From NCBI RefSeq assembly GCF_037201965.1, contig NZ_CP147518.1, forward strand, positions 6,875,001-6,939,000: a stretch of 64,000 nt of DNA, in the 5' to 3' direction. The DNA comes from Spirosoma sp. SC4-14 (GTDB lineage: Bacteria > Bacteroidota > Bacteroidia > Cytophagales > Spirosomataceae). The position numbers were made by a program, and so were the translations under genes. Below, one piece after another: positions 9,236-17,063 of the stretch. How positions within the stretch are numbered: position 1 is the stretch's first letter; the number at the start of each line of letters is the position of its first letter. Below the pieces are notes generated by a model that did not search any database, was not told where the DNA came from, and saw nothing but the letters and a program-made list of their open reading frames with translations.

Positions 9236-11044
9236 ATGAAAACAGTAGTCAACGTTCTGTTTTGCTTACTTCTATGCCTGAATTTATCGGCTCAGGACCA
9301 CATTTTTCTGGAAACCGAGTCCTTTTCCAACAAAGGTGGCTGGGTCATTGACCAGCAATCGTTTGTGGTTCAGGGCTCTTCGTATCTGATGGCGCATGGC
9401 ATGGGGCGTCCGGTAAAAGACGCAACGACCACGGTCAACTTTCCGAAGAAAGGCAAATACCAGGTCTGGGTACGCACAAAAGACTGGGCTCCTTTCCCCA
9501 AAGGCCCCGGCAAATTCCAGGTCAGGCTCAACAATCAGCCGTTGCCGATGATTTTTGGTGAAAGTGGTTCCGACGAATGGAAATGGTATTATGGTGGCGA
9601 AACCAACATAACAACCGATCAGGTAGCCGTTGCCCTACATGACCTCACGGGTTTCAACGGTCGGTGCGATGCAATTCTGTTTACCAATGCCGCCAAATTT
9701 ACTCCCCCCAACAAACTCGAAGACCTCAATGCCTTTCGGAATAAAATCCTGAATCTAACGGGCAAAACAGCCGATGCCGGTCATTTCGATCTGGTCGTAG
9801 TTGGTGGTGGTATTGCCGGAACCTGTGCTGCCATTTCGGCCGCTCGCATGGGTCTGAAAGTTGCCTTAATTCAGGATCGTCCGGTGCTGGGCGGTAACAA
9901 CAGCTCCGAAATTCGGGTGCATCTGATGGGCGACACCGACAAAAACCACTATCCGAAACTAGGTCGTATTGTGCGGGAAATGGACAATGGCGACCCCGGC
10001 AACGGCAACCCCGATGCAAAAGAATATGGCGATGCCCGCAAAACAGCTATCGTGAAGGCCGAACGGAACATCACGTTGTTTTTGAATACACACGTTTATA
10101 AAGTCGAAAAAGATAAAGACAAAATCGTGGCAGTGGTTGGTCGCGACATTGCTACCAACCAAGAAACGCGCTTCGAAGGAACGTATTTCTCCGATTGTAC
10201 CGGCGACGGAACCATTGGCTACCTGGCCGGTGCCGACTACCGATTTGGCCGCGAAAGCAAAGCCGAAACCGGCGAATCGCTGGCGGCCGAAAAAACCGAC
10301 GATTTCACGCTGGGCACCTCAAACCTATGGGCATCGCTGGAACGCGATACGATATCGTCGTTTCCCGAAACGCCCTGGGCACTTCCTTTTTCCGACGAAT
10401 ACCACATCGACCAGCCCAAAGCCGACTGGGAGTGGGAAACGGGTTTCGGAAATTATAATACCATTACCGATGCCGAAAAAATCCGGGATCATAACCTGCG
10501 AGCCATCTTTGGCAACTGGTCGTATCTGAAAAACAACAAGAAAGAAAAATATGCCAAACGCGAACTCGCCTGGGTAGCCTACATCGGCGGCAAACGCGAA
10601 TCGCGACGCATAATCGGCGATCACATTCTGAATCAGATGGACATTCAGGACGGCAAACAATATCCCGACGGCACCGTTACCGCCACCTGGACTATCGACC
10701 TGCATTTTCCCGACCCCAAGAACAGCAAATACTTTGACGGGCAGGAGTTTTTTGCCGGAACGAAACACATTAAAGTGGCTCCCTACACCATTCCATACCG
10801 CTGTTTATACTCGAAGAATATTTCCAACCTGTTCATGGCCGGACGCAACATCAGCACAACGCACGTGGCGTTTGGCAGTACGCGCGTCATGCGAACCTGC
10901 GGTATGATGGGTGAGGTAGTTGGCTTTGCATCGTATGTGGCTAAAAAATACAATACATCACCGCGTGGCGTTTATCAGGATCATCTGCCAGAATTTATGG
11001 CCATTATCAAAGACGAACCCACAGCCACAGCAGGTAAACCCTAA
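9236..11044 (+). CDS. Secreted FAD-dependent oxidoreductase with N-terminal beta-sandwich domain
   Basis: 602 residues. A signal peptide (MKTVVNVLFCLLLCLNLSAQ) leads into a beta-rich domain of about 130 residues (FLETESFSNKGGWVIDQQS, YQVWVRTKDW) resembling carbohydrate-binding or golvesin-like sandwiches. The FAD domain begins near residue 182 with DLVVVGGGIAGTCAAISAAR, then QDRPVLGGNNSSEIRVH and FSDCTGDGTIGYLAGADYR; late motifs are YTIPYRCLYSKNISNLFMAG and VAFGSTRVMRTCGMMG. This is the FAD_oxidored group often misnamed xanthan lyase. It should oxidise a sugar or glycan outside the cytoplasm, with the substrate unknown. It starts 2 bases after the putative flavinylated protein and is followed by apbE, so the three likely work together. 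Confidence 0.88.
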   Translation: MKTVVNVLFCLLLCLNLSAQDHIFLETESFSNKGGWVIDQQSFVVQGSSYLMAHGMGRPVKDATTTVNFPKKGKYQVWVRTKDWAPFPKGPGKFQVRLNNQPLPMIFGESGSDEWKWYYGGETNITTDQVAVALHDLTGFNGRCDAILFTNAAKFTPPNKLEDLNAFRNKILNLTGKTADAGHFDLVVVGGGIAGTCAAISAARMGLKVALIQDRPVLGGNNSSEIRVHLMGDTDKNHYPKLGRIVREMDNGDPGNGNPDAKEYGDARKTAIVKAERNITLFLNTHVYKVEKDKDKIVAVVGRDIATNQETRFEGTYFSDCTGDGTIGYLAGADYRFGRESKAETGESLAAEKTDDFTLGTSNLWASLERDTISSFPETPWALPFSDEYHIDQPKADWEWETGFGNYNTITDAEKIRDHNLRAIFGNWSYLKNNKKEKYAKRELAWVAYIGGKRESRRIIGDHILNQMDIQDGKQYPDGTVTATWTIDLHFPDPKNSKYFDGQEFFAGTKHIKVAPYTIPYRCLYSKNISNLFMAGRNISTTHVAFGSTRVMRTCGMMGEVVGFASYVAKKYNTSPRGVYQDHLPEFMAIIKDEPTATAGKP

Positions 11045-11066
11045 GGCTGGCTGGGCGCTTATTCTG

Positions 11067-12041
11067 TTGTTCGTTATACTATCGACAACAATAATAAAGG
11101 CCCAATCGCCACTAGTCAGCCTGGAAGGCGAAACGCAGGGAACCACGTACCGGATCAAATACAGGGATTCACGGCAACGCAACATGAAACCCAGCATTGA
11201 TTCGCTACTGGCTGAATTTGACAAGTGCCTGTCGATTTACCGATCCGACTCCGAATTGTCGCAATTCAATCGAGCAATGAGTCATCGGTTTCAGCGGCCC
11301 TATTTCTATTCGGTTTTGAAGAAATCGGAAGAAATTTTTCGGGCTACCGATGGTGCTTTCGATCCAACCGTATTACCACTGGTTGAAGCATATGGATTTG
11401 GCCCGAAAAAACCGGCATCAACTGATATAACAAACATAGACTCGCTGTTACGGCTCGTTGGCTTACAAAACATTAGGTTCGATTCCAGTTCAGTCCGTAA
11501 ACAGAAGAAAAACATACAATTAGATTTTAACGGAATCGCTCAGGGCTATTCGGTCGACGTGCTGGCCGGATTTCTGGAAACAAAAGGCATAAGGCAGTAT
11601 ATGGTAGAAATAGGCGGTGAAATTCGAACCAAAGGACCAAAAGGCGACGGTCAGTTCTGGACGGTAGGCATACCCAATCCGCTTCATCCTGATCAATTAT
11701 ATGTAACGCTAAACCTGTTGGACCGGGCCATGACCACCGCCGGAAACTACCGGAATCACTACACATCGGATGGGCAGATTTTTAGCCACATCATTAACCC
11801 CAGAACAGGTATGATGGAGCAAAGCGAATTGCTGAGTGTAACGGTTTTTGCCGCCGATGCCATCACGGCCGATGGCTATGATACAGCCTTTATGGTGATG
11901 GGACTGGAAAAAACGAAACGCTTTTTAGCCAATCGGCCCGATCTGGACGCCTACCTGATGTATACCGATACCAGTGGACAATTGCAGACCTATGCAACCG
12001 CAGGCTTAACCAATGTACAACGAACCAGCCCAGGACGGTAA
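11067..12041 (+). CDS. apbE: ApbE-like FAD:protein FMN transferase
   Basis: Diagnostic ApbE blocks are present in order: EGETQGTTYRIKY, CLSIYRSDSELSQFN, GAFDPTVLPLVEAYGFGP, LDFNGIAQGYSVD, YMVEIGGEIRTKG, AMTTAGNYRNHY, SHIINPRTG and ADGYDTAFMVMG with the metal-binding Asp/Thr. The enzyme uses FAD and Mg2+ to attach FMN to a Ser/Thr of exported proteins, here probably the product at 8055-9233. The start is unclear: the frame is open from ATG 10920 inside the FAD gene, but that leader is not signal-like. TTG at 11067 (or ATT at 11061) gives a short signal ending KAQ, which suits a periplasmic enzyme, so I chose 11067. Confidence 0.88.
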   Translation: MFVILSTTIIKAQSPLVSLEGETQGTTYRIKYRDSRQRNMKPSIDSLLAEFDKCLSIYRSDSELSQFNRAMSHRFQRPYFYSVLKKSEEIFRATDGAFDPTVLPLVEAYGFGPKKPASTDITNIDSLLRLVGLQNIRFDSSSVRKQKKNIQLDFNGIAQGYSVDVLAGFLETKGIRQYMVEIGGEIRTKGPKGDGQFWTVGIPNPLHPDQLYVTLNLLDRAMTTAGNYRNHYTSDGQIFSHIINPRTGMMEQSELLSVTVFAADAITADGYDTAFMVMGLEKTKRFLANRPDLDAYLMYTDTSGQLQTYATAGLTNVQRTSPGR

Positions 12042-12078
12042 TCCTGATTAGCCGGTTTAGTTCAACTACCGAAAAACG

Positions 12079-14601
12079 ATGAAGTACCCAAGAGGACTTT
12101 TTATTTTACTGACCGCCATTACACTACCAGCCTGGGCACAATCGGCCAAAAATCTATCGCTGGCCAATGATCGGGTTAAAATTGACTGGGCATCCTCGGC
12201 CAAAGGCTGGACGATTCGGCAGGTTTCTGTCCGAAAAGGGAATGCCTGGGTAACGATGCCAGCCCCATCGGGCGAAAACACCCTGATCTATGCCGCCGAC
12301 AAACCGTCTGATAAACCTGATACGACCTTTAAAGACATAACCGGCGCCGTCTTTCCGGGCGAGCAATATCATTACCAGCAGCTACAATGGGCTGAGAGTA
12401 CCAACCCCGTATCGCTCAACAAAGCCGGACAGTCTTTCTATTTTTTCCCGAAAACAGGTAAACAATCGGGTAAAAACAGCCTTGAATTTCAGCAGGAAAC
12501 CGACGTGGCCACGATACGAACCGAGTGGTCGTTCGACCCAAAATTTCCGTCGGACATTGTGGTTAAGCAAACCATTACGCCCAAAAAAGACGGTTACTTT
12601 TCACTGGCTACTCCTACCCTAACCAGCCTTACAGAACAGAATCTGGCCTGGGCTACTGTACCGGGCTATTTTCAGGGCAACAAATTCCAGAAAAACTTTG
12701 CACTGGCTTATGCCTATGGTCATGGTATTCCGACACTGCCAGCTGTTTACCGCGAACGGTGCGCAAGTACGCTTAGCCCCATGATGACGGCTAAAAATGG
12801 CATTACGCTGGCCGTAATTCCAGAGCCAGGCCTGGCCCGCGACCCCTGGGCAAAGGATAAAATCACGCAGACAGATTGGAAAATTGGCCTATCGCACATG
12901 AATCGAAAAGCCCAGCTTTCGCCAACGCTCTATTATCCGGTGCTGGGCGAAAACGAGTCGAGCCTAAAAACAGGCGAGCCCGTGAGTTATACCTTTCGCT
13001 ACAGCCTGACCGATGGCGACTGGTTCAAAGCACTGAACCATGCTGTTTATGATGTCTACAAGTTCAAAGAAACACTGGCCTTACGACAGAGCAAGCAATC
13101 GCTGACCGACCGGATTCAGAAAATGCACCACTACCTCACCGACCCCAAAACGTCGATGTGGAACATTGAAGAGTTTGAGGGCAAGAAAATTGGGGCACAA
13201 TCGTATCTGGGCGGTGTAGTCGGTTCAAATAAAGACGCCATGAAAAACTCCGACTACGGCGCGATGTGGATGCTCGCTACGGCAACCAAAGATCCGTTGT
13301 TAACAAAAAATGTATTGCCTTATGCCCTGAATTTCAAGTTGGTTCAGCAGGAAACGGGCAACAACTTTTTCAAGGGAGCGGTTGAGGGCCAATATTATCT
13401 GGCCAAATCGAAAAAGTTCGTCGAAGAGTGGGGTGAAGTGGTTGAACCCATTGCGCTGACATACTACACCATGCTCGACATTGGCAACATGCTCTTGTTT
13501 GAGCCAGGCAATGCCGAACTTAAAGAGCGACTACGTTTTGGCGCCGATCGGTTGCTTACCTGGCAAAAACCAAATGGGCAATGGGCGGTGGCCTACGATC
13601 GTCATACCGAGAAGGAAATCTTCAAAGACATTCAGGATCTTCGGCCAACATTCTACGGGCTGATTGTGGCCTATCGGATTCTGAAAGACCCTAAATACCT
13701 GACCGCTGCCCGGAAAGGAGCCGACTGGTTCCTGAAAAACGCGATTGAAACGGGGAGTTTCCTGGGCGTTTGTGGCGATGCCCGTTACGCGCCAGATTTT
13801 GCGACAGGTCAATCGGCGCAGGCGCTGCTGGACCTCTATGATCTGACCAACGATGCACGCTATAAAGACGCGGCCATCACAGCCGCCAAAATCTATACAA
13901 CATCGATCTATACGCACCCAATTGCCGATCATGCCATAAAAATGGTGAATGGCACTCAACGCGAAGACTGGGAGATCAGCCAAACGGGCCTTAGTTTCGA
14001 GCATGGTGGTATTTTCGGATCGGCGGCCCGCCACGGTCCTATCCAGTTGTGCAGCCATGCGGGCATGTTCATTCGCATGTATGGACTAACGAAAGAACCC
14101 ATTTTTGCCGATATGGCACGAGCTGGTGCCATTGGTCGCGATGCTTTTGTTGATCCCAAAACCAGCGTTGCTTCGTACTACTGGCAAGCCATGAACCGGG
14201 GAGCAGGCCCTTATCCGCACCATGCATGGTGGCAAATTGGGTGGTTGACGGATTATCTGCTGGCCGAAGCCGACCTCCGCTCCAACGGGCGCGTTACGTT
14301 CCCACGTGGGTTTGTTACGCCTAAGGTAGGTCCGCATCAGACATACGGATTCGAACCGGGCACCGTCAATGGCGAAAAAGTCAATCTGGTTATTAATGAG
14401 AATCTGGTTCAACTCAATAATCCGTCGATCGACTACATACTGGCCAGAACCGTAGAGGGTGGAAAACTATTCGTGATTTTACTGAATAACCGCGCTCAGC
14501 AAAGCGATTTTCAACTGACGATCAGGAATGGAAAAACCATGTCGAAGCAGCTACCTGCTTTTGGTCTGGATGTCATTACGGTCGACGCAAAAGGGTTATA
14601 A
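12079..14601 (+). CDS. Secreted multidomain protein with (alpha/alpha)-barrel, putative glycan-active enzyme
   Basis: 840 residues with signal peptide (KYPRGLFILLTAITLPAWAQ). Residues about 25-330 are a beta-sandwich region. From about 380 to 730 the sequence is helical with (alpha/alpha)6-type repeats seen in lyases, unsaturated glucuronyl hydrolases and epimerases: LTWQKPNGQWAVAYDR, RPTFYGLIVAYRILKD, YLTAARKGADWFLKN, GQSAQALLDLYDLT and YPHHAWWQIGWLTDYLL. The C-terminal 100 residues form a small beta domain (LVINENLVQLNN, GKLFVILLNN). I do not recognise a characterised family and no catalytic pair can be assigned. It sits between apbE and the symporter in the same direction, so it should act on the same glycan. 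Confidence 0.8.
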   Translation: MKYPRGLFILLTAITLPAWAQSAKNLSLANDRVKIDWASSAKGWTIRQVSVRKGNAWVTMPAPSGENTLIYAADKPSDKPDTTFKDITGAVFPGEQYHYQQLQWAESTNPVSLNKAGQSFYFFPKTGKQSGKNSLEFQQETDVATIRTEWSFDPKFPSDIVVKQTITPKKDGYFSLATPTLTSLTEQNLAWATVPGYFQGNKFQKNFALAYAYGHGIPTLPAVYRERCASTLSPMMTAKNGITLAVIPEPGLARDPWAKDKITQTDWKIGLSHMNRKAQLSPTLYYPVLGENESSLKTGEPVSYTFRYSLTDGDWFKALNHAVYDVYKFKETLALRQSKQSLTDRIQKMHHYLTDPKTSMWNIEEFEGKKIGAQSYLGGVVGSNKDAMKNSDYGAMWMLATATKDPLLTKNVLPYALNFKLVQQETGNNFFKGAVEGQYYLAKSKKFVEEWGEVVEPIALTYYTMLDIGNMLLFEPGNAELKERLRFGADRLLTWQKPNGQWAVAYDRHTEKEIFKDIQDLRPTFYGLIVAYRILKDPKYLTAARKGADWFLKNAIETGSFLGVCGDARYAPDFATGQSAQALLDLYDLTNDARYKDAAITAAKIYTTSIYTHPIADHAIKMVNGTQREDWEISQTGLSFEHGGIFGSAARHGPIQLCSHAGMFIRMYGLTKEPIFADMARAGAIGRDAFVDPKTSVASYYWQAMNRGAGPYPHHAWWQIGWLTDYLLAEADLRSNGRVTFPRGFVTPKVGPHQTYGFEPGTVNGEKVNLVINENLVQLNNPSIDYILARTVEGGKLFVILLNNRAQQSDFQLTIRNGKTMSKQLPAFGLDVITVDAKGL

Positions 14602-14641
14602 ACGAGCAATTCTGTCAGACTTTCCCGTAAAACGAACCATT

Positions 14642-14680
14642 GTGAATACAACCATCGATACCGCCGTCATTGTCATTTTA
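14642..14680 (+). pseudogene. Stranded duplicate of the symporter 5' end
   Basis: GTG at 14642 begins codons for V-NTTIDTAVIVI, nearly identical in DNA to the symporter start at 15330-15368 (one difference in the start codon and one in the third Thr codon over the first 38 bases). After about 14680 the copies diverge, though LLGF against FSAF leaves a trace of similarity. This may be the original symporter start, left behind when the DUF6934 cassette entered. Confidence 0.65.
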
Positions 14681-14860
14681 TTGGGGTTTCTTAAGCTCTT
14701 CGGGAAGGCCAACACGTTCGAGAAAGGCTTTATCAGCAGCAATTTTATCAGCAAATGGTACTCGCCCATCTTTCCCTTTCAGGATGCGCTTAGGTGCAAT
14801 TCTGGGCGTTACGGGCTCTTTAGTCGCCTTCATGTCTGTGCTGGTTGTTATAAAACTCAT
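14678..14860 (-). CDS. Small 60-residue protein, partner of DUF6934 protein
   Basis: The ATG at 14860 overlaps the stop of the upstream DUF6934 gene by 4 bases (ATGA), so the two are probably translationally coupled. The protein is charged and probably partly disordered (TKEPVTPRIAPKRILKGKDG), then a helix ADKIAADKAFLERVGLPEELK. Its stop codon falls exactly on the end of the duplicated symporter start. I do not recognise a family. A small partner tightly coupled to another small gene recalls toxin-antitoxin pairs, but nothing in the sequence proves this. Confidence 0.6.
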   Translation of the reverse strand: MSFITTSTDMKATKEPVTPRIAPKRILKGKDGRVPFADKIAADKAFLERVGLPEELKKPQ

Positions 14861-15306
14861 TTTTTCCGAATTAGAAAAGCTACATAAGGGCGGTTAGGCC
14901 AAAACTCTTCCCATGAATCGTGATAGTAACCAAACATACTAAAATAGCTCAAGAGTTCCTCTTTCTCTCGGTTAATAGCCATCCGATAGAGTCGATTTCG
15001 AGAAGCAGAATTCCCTCTGAATAGCACTGTAAACGTTGGATTAGCCGACAAAAACTGATGCGTGATTTGAAAAATGGTAGCCAGAATAACAGCCGTATCG
15101 CCATTGTCGCTAACCGACTGGTCGTCGACTTCTGCGGTATTGGGCTTAACATCTCCTAATGCGAGGTTGTAAACAGTGGGTTCGCTGATCAGGCTAAAAA
15201 TAACTGCTTTCTGAATTACACCTTTCGGGCCGATGCTTTCAAAAAAGAACTGAGTGGCCTCATCAGCCTGCCGAAATGAATAGCTGGGGTATTGCACAAG
15301 TAACAA
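14857..15306 (-). CDS. DUF6934-like protein
   Basis: 149 residues, no signal peptide. Motifs match what I recall of DUF6934, a family abundant in Cytophagales: QFFFESIGPKGVIQKAVIF, VYNLALGDV, DNGDTAVILATIFQITHQFL, VLFRGNSASRNRLYRMAI and YVAFLIRKK. The function of the family is unknown. The gene is antisense to the surrounding operon and lies between two copies of the symporter start, and only 23 bases separate its ATG from the symporter start at 15330. It reads as a foreign cassette together with the small gene at 14678-14860. Confidence 0.75.
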   Translation of the reverse strand: MLLVQYPSYSFRQADEATQFFFESIGPKGVIQKAVIFSLISEPTVYNLALGDVKPNTAEVDDQSVSDNGDTAVILATIFQITHQFLSANPTFTVLFRGNSASRNRLYRMAINREKEELLSYFSMFGYYHDSWEEFWPNRPYVAFLIRKK

Positions 15307-15329
15307 ATTTTACACAAAAATAGACAAAC

Positions 15330-17051
15330 TTGAATACAACTATCGATACCGCCGTCATTGTCATTTTCTCGGCTTTTGTGCTGGGAATCGGGATGTTGTT
15401 TGCCCGGACAGGACGTAATCTGAAGTCATTTTTTGCGGGTGGCGAAGCCGTTCCCTGGTTCATTGGTGGGCTGTCGTTGTTTATGAGCTTTTTCTCGGCT
15501 GGCACCTTCGTTGCCTGGGGAAGTATCGCTTATAAATATGGCTGGGTTGCCATCACCATTCAGTGGACCATGTGCATTGGTGCGCTGGTAACGGGCCTAT
15601 ACCTGGCACCACGCTGGAAAGCGACCGGAGCGCTGACAGCCGCCGAATTTATCCGCGAACGACTCGGCCTAACGGTGCAGAAAGCCTACATTTTCATCTT
15701 CACACTGGTCAGCATTTTCATCAAGGGCTCAGTGCTTTATCCGGTGGCTAAGCTGGTAAGTTCGTCGCTGAACCTGCCGCTTGTGCCCACAACCATCGGG
15801 CTGGGTATTTTCATGATTGCCTATACCGCCGTTGGAGGTTTATGGGCCGTAATGGTAACTGACATTCTCCAGTTTGTGGTGCTATCGGCAGCCGTATTCA
15901 TTCTCCTCCCCCTTTCATTTGATCGTGTTGGTGGCTTCGATGGCTTTGTACAGGCCGTTCCCAATGATTTTTTCAATGTCCTGAACGGCGAATACACACT
16001 CGGCTTCGTACTCGCTTTTGTCTTTTACCACATCGCTTATATCGGCGGCAACTGGACATTTGTGCAGCGCTATACCAGCGTCGACAGTCCGAAGTCAGCG
16101 CGGAAGGTAGCCTTTCTGTTTGCCGGACTTTATTTGATTAGTCCGGTCATCTGGATGATGCCGCCCATGATTTATCATGTTATCGACCCATCGCTGACCG
16201 GTCTTGATACAGAAAACGCCTATCTCAAAATCTGCCAGTTAGTTCTTCCGCCGGGTCTGCTGGGCTTAATGCTGACAGGTATGTACTTCTCTACGTCAGC
16301 CAGTGCCAATACAGCCCTCAATGTGGTATCGGCGGTATTTACGAATGACATTTACAAGGGCTTACTAAACCCCGGCGCATCGGATCGCCAGCTTATTCGT
16401 GTAGCACGAGGCTCGTCCTGGGTTTTCGGTCTGGGCATGATCGGGATTGCTTTACTCGTCCCCAAAGCGGGGGGTATTGTAGAAGTCGTACTGAGTATTT
16501 CGTCCATAACGGGTGGACCGTTGCTGGCTCCCCCACTCTGGGCACTGTTCTCGAAACGCCTGACCAGCCGCGCTACGCTCTGGATCACAAGCATCGGTCT
16601 GGCCGTAAACCTATTTTTCAAAGTGCTGTCGCCTATCCTGCTCGATTTCAAACTGTCGCGGGGGGCCGAAACAGTAATTGGTGTTGGGCTAACCTTAGTG
16701 TTGTTGATGATTTATGAACTCTACGCCCGCTCGAAAGGGCTGGTAGCTGAAGAACACTTTCAGTACCAGGCTGCTCGCCAGCGCAAGCGCGACGATGTAT
16801 CAGAAGCCACATCCGATCAGGAAAAAGAAGCCATTGCTCAGCAAAACCGATTTGGGCTAAAAGTGATTGCCGGGTCACTGGTGTTCACAGCGCTGATGTT
16901 GTTTGGTTTAGGAATATTGGCCGATGCAGGCGGCTCTATCACGTCAATTATTGGTGGCGTAATTCTGCTCGCGGCTCTGATTCCGTGGCGAGCCAGCCAG
17001 CGGAGCCAATCAATTGACGAACCACTACCCGAAGATGTTCAATCGAAATAA
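15330..17051 (+). CDS. Sodium:solute symporter (SSS family)
   Basis: 573 residues with about 13 hydrophobic segments. SSS features include RNLKSFFAGGEAVPWFIGGL, FFSAGTFVAWGSIAYKYGW, GGLWAVMVTDILQFVVL and YFSTSASANTALNVVSAVF. It probably imports a sugar or sugar acid with Na+ across the inner membrane. The only in-frame start at the right place is TTG (15330); an older GTG start seems to persist at 14642 upstream of the inserted cassette. A cytosolic linker (RQRKRDDVSEATSDQEKEA, near residues 488-506) precedes the last two helices. It is followed after 12 bases by the GH2 gene. Confidence 0.92.
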   Translation: MNTTIDTAVIVIFSAFVLGIGMLFARTGRNLKSFFAGGEAVPWFIGGLSLFMSFFSAGTFVAWGSIAYKYGWVAITIQWTMCIGALVTGLYLAPRWKATGALTAAEFIRERLGLTVQKAYIFIFTLVSIFIKGSVLYPVAKLVSSSLNLPLVPTTIGLGIFMIAYTAVGGLWAVMVTDILQFVVLSAAVFILLPLSFDRVGGFDGFVQAVPNDFFNVLNGEYTLGFVLAFVFYHIAYIGGNWTFVQRYTSVDSPKSARKVAFLFAGLYLISPVIWMMPPMIYHVIDPSLTGLDTENAYLKICQLVLPPGLLGLMLTGMYFSTSASANTALNVVSAVFTNDIYKGLLNPGASDRQLIRVARGSSWVFGLGMIGIALLVPKAGGIVEVVLSISSITGGPLLAPPLWALFSKRLTSRATLWITSIGLAVNLFFKVLSPILLDFKLSRGAETVIGVGLTLVLLMIYELYARSKGLVAEEHFQYQAARQRKRDDVSEATSDQEKEAIAQQNRFGLKVIAGSLVFTALMLFGLGILADAGGSITSIIGGVILLAALIPWRASQRSQSIDEPLPEDVQSK

Positions 17052-17063
17052 GCAGCCTGGAAA

